DNA of 33,039 nt, from the NCBI GenBank assembly GCA_014379045.1, contig JACMMK010000128.1, forward strand, positions 1-33,039, in the 5' to 3' direction. The notes under the pieces were generated by a model. That model ran no database searches and was not told where the DNA came from. It was given only the letters and a program-made list of their open reading frames with translations. The position numbers and the translations under genes are program-made. Below, piece by piece: positions 1-7,588 of this stretch; position 1 is the stretch's first letter; each line of letters opens with the position of its first letter. Source of the stretch: Burkholderiales bacterium. GTDB lineage: Bacteria > Pseudomonadota > Gammaproteobacteria > Burkholderiales > CAIKXV01.

Positions 1-36
1 AGCATCGTGCGGGCCGGCCGGGAAGGGGGCGACAGC

Positions 37-660
37 GTGCGCCGCGTAGCTGACGCGGGCGCCGAACTCGTGGCGGGCGTCGGCATCGTGCTGCCGGCCA
101 CGTCGGCGATCGCCGCCGGTCTGGACCTCGGCGCTCAGATCTACAGGCAGCTCGCCGCTGTACGTGCGGCGCGGGCGCTCGATGAATCGCTGGAACGAAT
201 GCAGCCGGTGGTCGATCGCGTCACCGAACTGATCGCAGCACAGCTCGACGAGGCACGCGTGATACTCGTCGCGGCGACGCGCATCGGCGAGGTGAAGCTG
301 CGTTCGCAGTTCGCCGACGAGACCGGCTATCTGCTCGCGCTGCGCAAGGAGCGCGTGGCGCTGTATGCACTGACGCCGCTCACATCGGCAAACGTCGAGC
401 GCCTGCTGCAGATCGAGCGCGTCGAGCGCGCGGTACTCGCGCGTCTGGCACCGATGAACACGGAACTGCGCGCCGGCAACCTGCGCCTGCAATCGGCGCT
501 GCAGCTGACCGCCAGCACACGGCAGGCACTCGCCGACTGGTCGCTGGCCCATCGACAACTGCTCGCCTCGGTGCGCGACGGCACGCCGCTCGATCCGCAG
601 GCGCTCACGCAATCGGTGATCGAACTGCGCGAACTCGTGCAGAGGCTGCGAACGCGGTGA
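37..660 (+). CDS. Hypothetical helical protein, first gene of the conflict block
   Basis: I do not recognise a family. The reading frame is open to the left window edge, so a start upstream is possible. I chose the GTG at 37 because a GGAAGGGGG Shine-Dalgarno run (21-29) stands before it; a GTG at 7 has no such site. From 37 the product is 207 aa. After a short polar start it has a hydrophobic stretch of about 25 residues (roughly residues 8-32) that could be one membrane helix or a buried helical hairpin. The rest is almost entirely charged amphipathic helix, rich in Arg, Glu, Gln and Leu, with no cysteines or obvious catalytic motif. It precedes a second all-helical gene and a TIR gene on the same strand. 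By position it may be an adaptor, sensor or membrane-active partner. That role is inferred from context only. Confidence 0.6.
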   Translation: MRRVADAGAELVAGVGIVLPATSAIAAGLDLGAQIYRQLAAVRAARALDESLERMQPVVDRVTELIAAQLDEARVILVAATRIGEVKLRSQFADETGYLLALRKERVALYALTPLTSANVERLLQIERVERAVLARLAPMNTELRAGNLRLQSALQLTASTRQALADWSLAHRQLLASVRDGTPLDPQALTQSVIELRELVQRLRTR

Positions 661-699
661 GCGGTTCAGACACGACGACGTCGATGACGCGCGCACACG

Positions 700-716
700 G
701 CCTGGTCGAACCAGGC
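700..716. repeat. Perfect 7-bp inverted repeat between the two helical genes
   Basis: GCCTGGT at 700-706 and ACCAGGC at 710-716 form a perfect stem with a 3-base loop. It lies in the 134-bp gap between the first and second genes. No T-run follows, so it is not a convincing terminator. It could be a processing or attenuation hairpin or an operator half-site pair. Confidence 0.4.
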
Positions 717-794
717 AAGACGAACTGAGATGAGCGCGCCGGCGGGGCTGCAGCCATCGGCACCGGTGAACCCTAACGACTGGCGAGGTATCGA

Positions 795-1334
795 ATGAGC
801 CAAGACACGCGGCAGAGCGCGACCGACGACTGGGACCGCATCGAAGGCATCGAGGGCTGGACGCGCAAGCTGCGCTCGCTGTTGCAGGAAGACGCCGCGC
901 TCGCGGCAAAGGCGAGCGATACCTCGGCTCGGCTCGCGATGAGCGAACGGCTGACGCAGTTCGTCGAGCATTCGTTTCCGAACACCGACGCGATCAAGGC
1001 GCTCGACGCGATCGCGACCCGCGCTGCCATCGGCATGCTCGAACAGACGATTGACGAACGTCTGCGCAGCCTGGTCACGCGCAATCTCGAACTGGCGACG
1101 CTGACCAAGCAGCTCGAAGTCGGCACCGACGACGCGCACACGGCCGCAGCGAGCATCCGCCTGGCGCGCGCAGAGAAGACGCTCACCGCGCTGAACGAGG
1201 GCGTGACGATGCTGCGCGAACTGCGCACCAGTCTGAAGCCGGAGGACGATCGACAACTCGTGGCCAGCATCGACAGGGCGATGCTCGCGACGCAGGCGGT
1301 GCGCGCACTGCTTGAGCGCACCCGGGTCGGGTGA
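795..1334 (+). CDS. Hypothetical helical/coiled protein coupled to the TIR gene
   Basis: This 179-aa protein has no recognised domain. Its sequence is nearly all amphipathic helix (several Leu/Ala-rich heptad-like stretches between residues 15 and 175), with no signal peptide, membrane segment or cysteine cluster. A GAGG (785-788) six bases before the ATG supports the start. The stop codon overlaps the GTG start of the next gene by 4 bases (GTGA), so translation is probably coupled and the two products may be made in fixed ratio or act together. Its helical character resembles the gene upstream, though I cannot show homology by eye. As partner of a TIR-membrane protein it could be an oligomerisation or sensing adaptor. 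That function is inference. Confidence 0.75.
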   Translation: MSQDTRQSATDDWDRIEGIEGWTRKLRSLLQEDAALAAKASDTSARLAMSERLTQFVEHSFPNTDAIKALDAIATRAAIGMLEQTIDERLRSLVTRNLELATLTKQLEVGTDDAHTAAASIRLARAEKTLTALNEGVTMLRELRTSLKPEDDRQLVASIDRAMLATQAVRALLERTRVG

Positions 1335-2233
1335 CGCGCGACATCGCCCGGTCGAACGCCGTGCCCGGCCCCGCCATCTTCCTGAGCTACCGTCGCGCCG
1401 ACACCGGCGGGTACGCGGGTCGACTCGCGGCGTCGCTCGAACAGCGCTTCGGTCCGGGCAGTGTTTTTCATGACGTGGTGACGATCGCCCCGGGCAAGGA
1501 TTTCGTCCAGGCGATCGAGGGCGCGATCGAACACGCGCAGGTGGTCCTGGTAGTGATCGGCGACACCTGGCTCGACGCCCGGCATGCCGACGGCGGGCCG
1601 CTCCTCGAACGCCCGGACGATTTCGTGCGCATCGAGGCGGCGACCGCGCTTGCTCTCTCGAAACCGGTGTTGCCGCTGCTCGTCGAAGGGGCGAAGATGC
1701 CCGATGAGAAGCGGCTACCCGACAATCTGAAGGCGCTGGCGCGGCAACAAGCGCTCGAGCTCTCCGACAGCCGCTGGGACTACGACTTCGAACGGCTGGT
1801 CGATTCGCTGCGCACCTTGACTGCGCTAACCGGTCCGACGGACGCCGCCGCGCCGCCCAGGCGACGGACGACGCTGCTCGCACTGGCCGCCGGTGCGGCG
1901 CTCACCGTCGCCGCAGCCGTGTACTTCCTGCAACCCGCACGCCCCCCTGACATTACCGGACGCTGGGATTTGCCCACCGGCAGTTTCTGGATCATCGTGC
2001 AGCAGGGCGATCGCTTCACGATCGAGGAAACGCATTACCAGTCCAGGGAGATATGGAAACGCGGAACCGGTACGATCGCCTCCGGACGCTTTGACTTCAC
2101 GCTCGCCTTGGTGTTCGAGCGCCGGGCGCCCGAAACCGGCAGTCTGCGTCTGTCGACCGATGCGCGCACGCTGGCAGGCGAACTGCGCCGCAGCGACGGC
2201 CGGTCCACCCCGATCGCGTTGACTCGTCACTGA
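1331..2233 (+). CDS. TIR domain protein with C-terminal transmembrane anchor and extracytoplasmic tail
   Basis: This is a 300-aa protein. Residues 14-165 form a TIR domain: it opens with the FLSYRRAD strand and box-1 motif, and carries a DFVRIE segment whose Glu102 sits where bacterial TIR enzymes have the NAD-cleaving glutamate. Residues about 181-200 are one hydrophobic helix preceded by three arginines, which puts the TIR in the cytoplasm and residues about 205-300 outside it. The tail is predicted beta-rich, with no motif I know. Bacterial TIR domains often hydrolyse or cyclise NAD, but some only scaffold; activity here is inferred. The start is GTG, overlapping the previous stop by 4 bases. 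The tail could let an envelope event control the TIR. The domain is clear; the role is not proven. Confidence 0.88.
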   Translation: MTRDIARSNAVPGPAIFLSYRRADTGGYAGRLAASLEQRFGPGSVFHDVVTIAPGKDFVQAIEGAIEHAQVVLVVIGDTWLDARHADGGPLLERPDDFVRIEAATALALSKPVLPLLVEGAKMPDEKRLPDNLKALARQQALELSDSRWDYDFERLVDSLRTLTALTGPTDAAAPPRRRTTLLALAAGAALTVAAAVYFLQPARPPDITGRWDLPTGSFWIIVQQGDRFTIEETHYQSREIWKRGTGTIASGRFDFTLALVFERRAPETGSLRLSTDARTLAGELRRSDGRSTPIALTRH

Positions 2234-2296
2234 AATGGCCCAGCCACGCAATGCGCGTTTGACCGTCCGCATTACCCACCCGGCGGATCGAAGCCG

Positions 2297-4288
2297 ATGA
2301 AACCGCACGCGTTCGTCGCGATGCCGTTCGGCATCAAGCCCGGCCACGACGGCATCCCGATCGATTTCAACCGGGTGTTCAGCGAACTGATCCGTCCCGC
2401 GCTGGAACAGGCTGGCTGCGTCGTCTTCCGCGCCGATGAAGAGACGCGCGCCGGCGACATCCGCACCGACATGTTCCAGGAACTGCTGGTGGCGGACCTG
2501 GTGCTCGCCGATCTGACGCTCGACAACCCGAACGTGTGGTACGAACTCGGCGTGCGCCATGCGCTGCGCGCACGCGGCGTGGTGTTGATTCAGGGCCCGC
2601 GACCCACGCAACCGTTCGATATCTACACCGATCGTAAACTGCGCTATTCGGTCAAGGACGGCGGGCCCGACCCGGCAACCGTCGAGACGGATCGGGCGCG
2701 TCTGTCGACGATGGCGCGCGAGACGATCGATGCGAACAGCGCGCGCAAAGTCAGCCCGGTCTACACGCTACTCGATCACCTGCGCGAACCCGAGTGGCGC
2801 GACCTGCTGCTGTCGGAGGACAACGAGTTCAGCCGCGCCTACGAGGCCTGGCGCTCCCGGATGGAAGTCGCGCGTCAGAAGAATCGGGCCGGCGACATTC
2901 TCGTCCTGGCCGAGGAAACACCGACGCAGGCCCTGCAACTCGAAGCGCGGCGCGCGGCGGGCGATTGCCTGATCAAGTTGCGGCACTTCGATTTCGCGCT
3001 CGAACAGTTCGAGGCCGCCCTCGCGCTGGACGATCAGGATCGCAGTGCGCGCCTGAAACGCGCGCTGTGCCTCGCCCGGCTCGGACGCTTCGAAGAGGCG
3101 CGCGAAGAGGTGCGCAGGTTGCGTGACCAGCGCCCGGGCGATCCCGAGATCTGCACCCTGCTCGGACGCATCGAAATGGAGAGCTGGATTCAGCGCTGGC
3201 AGCAGCCCGACCCCGGCGGCGGCGCAACGCCCTCGGGATCGGGTGCCGGCAGCACCACTGCGTCGCTGCGGGCGGCCGCCGCCGCCGAAGAAGCGAGCCT
3301 GTCCGACGCGATCGAACCCTATCGCACCGCGTTCACCCTGCAACCCGCGAACTACTATGCCGGCGTTGCCTGGCTCACCCTTGCGACACTGCATGTGCAC
3401 CTGACCGAACGCGCCGACCCGGCGTTGATCGAACAGGTGCTGGGCGGTGTGCACTGGTCATGCCTGAGCGCGCTCGAGCGCAGTCCGCGCGACTACACGT
3501 CGCGCGCGAGCTACGCGGAGATGTGCCTGCTCTGCTTCGACGCGGGGCGCGTTCGGGAGTCCTGGAGCACCGCGGTCGCCGCCGCCAACCGTGACTGGTT
3601 CGCGCTCGACTCGTCCCGGCAGACGCTTGCGATGTTAAGAGACCTCGAGTTCCGACCGACGGAAACGGCGCTCGCGCTGTCGATCGTCGAGCGCGAGATC
3701 GCGCGTGCGGCACCGCCGTTCCAGCCCCGCCAGGTGTTCGTGTTCAGCGGACACATGATCGATCAGCCGACGCGACCGATACCGAGATTTCCGATGGAAA
3801 AGTCCACTGGGGCGGCCGCACGCATCGGTTCGGCACTCGATCAGTTAAGTGCGGGGCCCGGCGATCTGGCGCTCTGCCAGGCTGCCGCCGGCGGCGATCT
3901 GCTGTTCCTCGAAGCGTGTCAGCAGCGCAGCGTACGCTGCCAGATGATGTTGCCGTTTCCCGAGCCCGATTATATCGAGCGCTCGGTGTTGCCGGCCCAG
4001 GAAGGGGAGTCGTGGCGCGAACGCTACTACGCGGCCAAGCAGAAACTGACCGACCCGCCGAGAATCATGACGGTAGAGATCGGGCCGCTGCCACGAGGCG
4101 CGAACGCGTATGAACGCTGCAATCTCTGGTCGTTGAACACCGCGCTCGCGTGGGGCGTCGAACGCGTGCGTTTCGTCTGCCTGTGGAACGGTATCGGCGG
4201 CGATGGTCCCGGCGGCACCGCCCACATGTACAACGAGGTCAAGCGGCGTACCGGCCGCGTGACCTGGATCGACGTGCGCTCGTTGTGA
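2297..4288 (+). CDS. Deoxyribosyltransferase-like / TPR / SLOG-like scaffold (DUF4071, ASK-related, TPR-S type)
   Basis: This 663-aa protein has three parts. Residues 1-120 are a Rossmann-like domain with FVAMPFG at the N terminus and ADLTLDNPNVWYELGVRHA near residues 71-89, as in nucleoside 2-deoxyribosyltransferase-like (DRHyd) domains; Glu83 is a plausible catalytic residue. Residues about 200-460 are TPR-like helices, including the NYYAGVAWLTL segment typical of DUF4071 proteins and of the TRAF-binding region of animal ASK1/MAP3K5. Residues about 477-663 resemble a SLOG-type nucleotide-binding domain, with FSGHMID, AAAGGDLLFLEAC and LPFPEPDY segments. Comparative-genomic work has proposed that such TPR-S scaffolds sense NAD-derived signals, which fits the TIR genes on both sides. 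A Gly/Ser/Ala-rich linker lies near residues 307-325. Domain recognition was by eye; the ligand is unknown. Confidence 0.85.
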   Translation: MKPHAFVAMPFGIKPGHDGIPIDFNRVFSELIRPALEQAGCVVFRADEETRAGDIRTDMFQELLVADLVLADLTLDNPNVWYELGVRHALRARGVVLIQGPRPTQPFDIYTDRKLRYSVKDGGPDPATVETDRARLSTMARETIDANSARKVSPVYTLLDHLREPEWRDLLLSEDNEFSRAYEAWRSRMEVARQKNRAGDILVLAEETPTQALQLEARRAAGDCLIKLRHFDFALEQFEAALALDDQDRSARLKRALCLARLGRFEEAREEVRRLRDQRPGDPEICTLLGRIEMESWIQRWQQPDPGGGATPSGSGAGSTTASLRAAAAAEEASLSDAIEPYRTAFTLQPANYYAGVAWLTLATLHVHLTERADPALIEQVLGGVHWSCLSALERSPRDYTSRASYAEMCLLCFDAGRVRESWSTAVAAANRDWFALDSSRQTLAMLRDLEFRPTETALALSIVEREIARAAPPFQPRQVFVFSGHMIDQPTRPIPRFPMEKSTGAAARIGSALDQLSAGPGDLALCQAAAGGDLLFLEACQQRSVRCQMMLPFPEPDYIERSVLPAQEGESWRERYYAAKQKLTDPPRIMTVEIGPLPRGANAYERCNLWSLNTALAWGVERVRFVCLWNGIGGDGPGGTAHMYNEVKRRTGRVTWIDVRSL

Positions 4289-4415
4289 GCGCGCCGAGCA
4301 CTACCGGCACGGCGCCCGGTGCGCGTCGCGCCTGCCCTGCTGTCCTGCCGCCCCGCCATCCCGGTCGTAGCCGACCACCCCTGCATCCCTGAACCCCCGC
4401 GAAAAGGAGTCTTCG

Positions 4416-5588
4416 ATGAGCGCAGCCCTGATCGAACGTATTGCAAGTCCCGGCCCGAAGAAGATCCTCGCCTGCGACGGCGGCGGCATTCTCGGCCTGA
4501 TGTCGGTCGAAGTGCTGGCCAAGCTCGAAGCCGACCTGCGCGTCGCACGCGGCGACCCGACCCTCGTTCTTTCGGATTTCTTCGATTTCTGCTGCGGCAC
4601 CAGCACCGGCGCGATCATCGCCACCTGCCTCTCGGCCGGCATGTCGATCGACGAGATCCGCGCGTTCTACGTGGGCAGCGGCAAGCAGATGTTCGACAAG
4701 GCTTCGCTGTTCAAGCGCCTTCGCTTCAACTACAACGACGAACCGCTTGCCCAGAAACTGCGCGTCGAACTCAACCGTGCACTCGGACGCAGCGAAGGTC
4801 CGCCCTTTGCTTCACTCGGCGACGAGAACCTGCGCACGCTGCTGATGATGGTGATGCGCAATCACACCACCGACTCGCCGTGGCCGGTGTCGAACAATCC
4901 CCACGCGCGTTACAACGCAGCGCAACGCGGTGACTGCAACCTCAATCTCCCGCTGTGGAAACTCGTGCGTGCGAGTACCGCTGCGCCGACGTTCTTTCCG
5001 CCCGAAGTCGTGCTTTTCGGGGAAGGTTCGCCCAAAGAGTATTCGTTCATCTTCGTCGATGGCGGCGTGACCACCTACAACAATCCCGCGTTCCTCGCCT
5101 TCCAGATGGCTACCGCCGCTCCCTACCAGGTGAACTGGAAAACCGGCGTCGACCAGATGTTGATCGTGTCGATCGGCACCGGCAGCGCGGCCAAGGCGCG
5201 GCCCGACCTGGCCACCGGTGACCTCAATCTGCTGCATTACGCGACGACGATACCCTCGGCGCTGATGAACGCCGCCTCCGCGGGTTGGGACATGGCCTGC
5301 CGCACGCTCGGCGCGTGCCGTTTCGGCCCGTCGATCGATCGCGAGGTCGGCGACATGACGCTCGCTGAAGGTTCTCCCTCTAACTGGACGGCCGAGAAGC
5401 TGTTCACCTACGTGCGCTACGATCCCGATGTCACCCAGCCCGGGCTCGACGCCCTCGGCCTCTCGTCGATCCAGGCGGCGAACGTGCAGGTGATGGATTC
5501 GGTCGAGTTCATTCCCGACATTCAAGCGGTCGGTAAAGCGTATGCCGAACACCATGTCACCCTCGAGCACGTTCGTCCGTTCGTCTGA
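4416..5588 (+). CDS. Patatin-like phospholipase, candidate effector
   Basis: This 390-aa patatin-fold lipase has all three active-site elements. DGGGILGL at 21-28 is the oxyanion-hole loop, GTSTG at 61-65 holds nucleophile Ser63, and VDGG at 214-217 supplies the catalytic Asp215. Length and layout match soluble bacterial patatins such as the CapV effectors of CBASS, which are switched on by a nucleotide messenger and degrade the inner membrane. No signal peptide or transmembrane segment is visible, so it should act from the cytoplasm. A strong AAGGAG (4404-4409) precedes the ATG. Its 3' end overlaps the convergent membrane-protein gene by 32 bp. Next to TIR and SLOG-like genes it is the obvious killing effector. 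No nucleotide cyclase is in the window, so control by a TIR-derived signal or by direct contact is more likely than classical CBASS. Confidence 0.92.
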   Translation: MSAALIERIASPGPKKILACDGGGILGLMSVEVLAKLEADLRVARGDPTLVLSDFFDFCCGTSTGAIIATCLSAGMSIDEIRAFYVGSGKQMFDKASLFKRLRFNYNDEPLAQKLRVELNRALGRSEGPPFASLGDENLRTLLMMVMRNHTTDSPWPVSNNPHARYNAAQRGDCNLNLPLWKLVRASTAAPTFFPPEVVLFGEGSPKEYSFIFVDGGVTTYNNPAFLAFQMATAAPYQVNWKTGVDQMLIVSIGTGSAAKARPDLATGDLNLLHYATTIPSALMNAASAGWDMACRTLGACRFGPSIDREVGDMTLAEGSPSNWTAEKLFTYVRYDPDVTQPGLDALGLSSIQAANVQVMDSVEFIPDIQAVGKAYAEHHVTLEHVRPFV

Positions 5589-7248
5589 GCCCGTGAACGT
5601 GCGCGCGACCGGAGTCCGGCGGCGCAGCGCCGAGCGCGACTTGAAGCAGGCGCTTGCGCAGGAGCGTGCGGGACGAGCGATCTTCGTGCGTCAGATCGAT
5701 CCACGACAGCACGCTCGCATCCGCGTCGGGCGCACGCGCCAGCGAACGTTCGGCCAGCGCCCGATCGGTGTTCTCGTCGGCAACGAATACGCAGTCGGCC
5801 ACCCGCCCGACGCCGGCCAGCTGCTGCAGCTCGAATACGCAACCGGCATTCGACGCGGTAAAGCCGCGCAGATCCATCAACACGACCCGGCTGCGCGCCA
5901 CCAGTGCCTGCAGTGTCGGGCGCCACGTGTCGTCGAAACAGAAAAACTCCTCGATGCGGTAACGCCCATCAGGATCGACGCGCGCCTGCTGCAACGCGTG
6001 CAGCCGGGCGGCAAGCCCTGCGCGGTCGGCGACATAGCTCGACTCGATCTCGCCGTGCGCGAACGCCAGTGCCTCGTCGACATCGACCGAGCGCAGCGCG
6101 AGATCGGCGCCGGCGATCATTGCCACCGGCCCGGTGAAGCGCCAGCGCGCGGCCACCGCGTCGAACAATCGCTCGGTACGCTGCTGATGCCCGAACACCC
6201 GCAACAGCAACAGCGCGGGTCCGTCGCCGCGGCGTCCCAGATCGAGCCGACGCAACAGAAGCCTCACCCCGAAGAAGTAGACGACGTACGCCCCTGCCGC
6301 GCACACCAGTGCAGTCGATGGACCGTAGCGCCACAGCGAGGTCAGCCCGAACGCGACGATGACGCCCCACCAGGCATCGGCGAGCAGTTGCATGTCGCTG
6401 AAGCGGCGGGCGCGGTAGCGCGCGGCCAGTGCCCCGGCTGCGCGCCACGCGAACCAGCCGACCGGCAGGCTCGCGCCAAGAATGATCGACGCGGGCCCCG
6501 TGTTCATCGCCAACAGGCGTATCGGCGTCAATTCGAGCGGCTCGGTCCCGGCGAACAGAAGCATGAAACCGTGATAGACGATTGCAATCACCAGCGACAG
6601 CGACATCACCATGACGAGGACGAGCGGCAGCACGTTGCGCAGGCGCGGGCGCCCGGTCAGGTAGACCAGCGCTGCGGGCACCGCGGCAGTCCAACCGAAG
6701 CCCGCGAGAAAATAGCCCGCATTGAGCAGCAGTTCGAGGGTGAGTTCGCGTCCGGTCGCCAGGCGCAGCAGTGCCGGCACCGCCACGGCGAGGACGGTGC
6801 CGATGGCACACACCAACGCGAACCCGAGCCAGGTCTGCCGGCGCTCCGCGTGTACCAGCGCTGCGATGATGAACAGCGCGGCGGCCCAGTTGGGATACCA
6901 CCAGATCGCCGCCCGCAACGCGCCCAGCCCGTCGCTCGACTCGCGCCACAATTCGAACATCGGCGGGGCATGAAGGACTGCTGCGGACAATCCGAACGCC
7001 ACCGCGTACGCGAACACGAGCCCTCGCCGGACCCGTACGTCGTCTTGCGCGTGGGTGGCAAACGCGCGCGCCGGGGGCGGCGGCGCCATCGGCTGCCCGG
7101 CGTCGAAGTCGCGCGCATTCGACACCATGCGCATCGTCCTGGCGAGCGCACGCCGATAGAAACCGAGAAACGCCCACGTGACGAGCAGCGAGACGAGCAA
7201 GCCGCTGGCAAGGGCGTAGAGAATTTCTCCCGACTGTATCGTGGACAT
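5557..7248 (-). CDS. Polytopic membrane protein with C-terminal cytoplasmic Rossmann-like domain
   Basis: This 563-aa protein has about eight or nine hydrophobic helices (near residues 8-30, 75-95, 118-135, 140-163, 172-195, 207-233, 248-268, 290-304 and 313-333), then a soluble domain from about 345 to 545. The soluble part alternates hydrophobic strands with helices, including VAMIAGADLAL (375-385), RVVLMDLRGF (454-463) followed by ASNAGCVFEL, and CVFVADENTD (486-495). This looks like a Rossmann, TIR or SLOG-type fold. I recall similar unnamed membrane proteins but know no assigned function. The start is ATG. It is the only minus-strand gene of the block and overlaps the patatin gene tail to tail by 32 bp. 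It could be a membrane sensor or effector that binds a nucleotide or NAD-derived ligand; that is inference. Confidence 0.8.
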   Translation of the reverse strand: MSTIQSGEILYALASGLLVSLLVTWAFLGFYRRALARTMRMVSNARDFDAGQPMAPPPPARAFATHAQDDVRVRRGLVFAYAVAFGLSAAVLHAPPMFELWRESSDGLGALRAAIWWYPNWAAALFIIAALVHAERRQTWLGFALVCAIGTVLAVAVPALLRLATGRELTLELLLNAGYFLAGFGWTAAVPAALVYLTGRPRLRNVLPLVLVMVMSLSLVIAIVYHGFMLLFAGTEPLELTPIRLLAMNTGPASIILGASLPVGWFAWRAAGALAARYRARRFSDMQLLADAWWGVIVAFGLTSLWRYGPSTALVCAAGAYVVYFFGVRLLLRRLDLGRRGDGPALLLLRVFGHQQRTERLFDAVAARWRFTGPVAMIAGADLALRSVDVDEALAFAHGEIESSYVADRAGLAARLHALQQARVDPDGRYRIEEFFCFDDTWRPTLQALVARSRVVLMDLRGFTASNAGCVFELQQLAGVGRVADCVFVADENTDRALAERSLARAPDADASVLSWIDLTHEDRSSRTLLRKRLLQVALGAAPPDSGRAHVHGLRRTDERARG

Positions 7249-7309
7249 CGGTGTCGTCCAGGCGCATAACTGCGCTGAGAGTTCCGCAAACTACCGCGCC
7301 CGAAGACCC

Positions 7310-7534
7310 ATGGCAACCGTCGAATCCAGCGACTCTGCGCCTTCTACAGCGCGACCCTCCGCGTCGGCCGCGGCGAGTGGTCAGGCGATCGCGGACAATG
7401 TCGCGCCGCGCATCCGCGCATCGCGCTGGCTCCCAGGTTGGGCACGCTTCATACTCGCGCTCTGGGCCGTGGTACTGCTTTTGCTCGCGTTTCAACATGT
7501 TTCGCTGATGCTGTTCACTGCATCTGTCGGCTGA
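7310..7534 (+). CDS. Small single-pass membrane protein (74 aa), tentative
   Basis: The first 40 residues are Ala/Ser/Thr-rich and polar. Residues about 46-66 form one strongly hydrophobic helix following an Arg-rich patch, which suggests an N-in, C-out membrane protein with almost nothing outside. The ATG at 7310 is preferred; an ATG at 7241 in the same frame would overlap the divergent membrane-protein gene and add 23 unremarkable residues. No strong ribosome site is visible. The stop lies 54 bp before the triple-TIR gene on the same strand. It could be a membrane partner or a small toxin-like component, but it might also be non-coding, since GC-rich DNA easily holds short open frames. Confidence 0.5.
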   Translation: MATVESSDSAPSTARPSASAAASGQAIADNVAPRIRASRWLPGWARFILALWAVVLLLLAFQHVSLMLFTASVG

Positions 7535-7588
7535 CACCCCGCGCTCGTCCCCATCACGGGCAGACCTGAACCGCACCGCACGCTTTCG

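Noticed and set aside
4416-5588. Reading the patatin gene as a classical CBASS operon
   Set aside because: No CD-NTase/SMODS, Cap2/Cap3 or HORMA gene is present in the window; the neighbours are TIR, TPR-SLOG and STAND genes.
5542-7269. Plus-strand open frame of 575 aa opposite the membrane-protein gene
   Set aside because: It is rich in Arg, Gln, His and Pro with no hydrophobic core, as expected for an antisense shadow; the minus strand encodes clear membrane helices.
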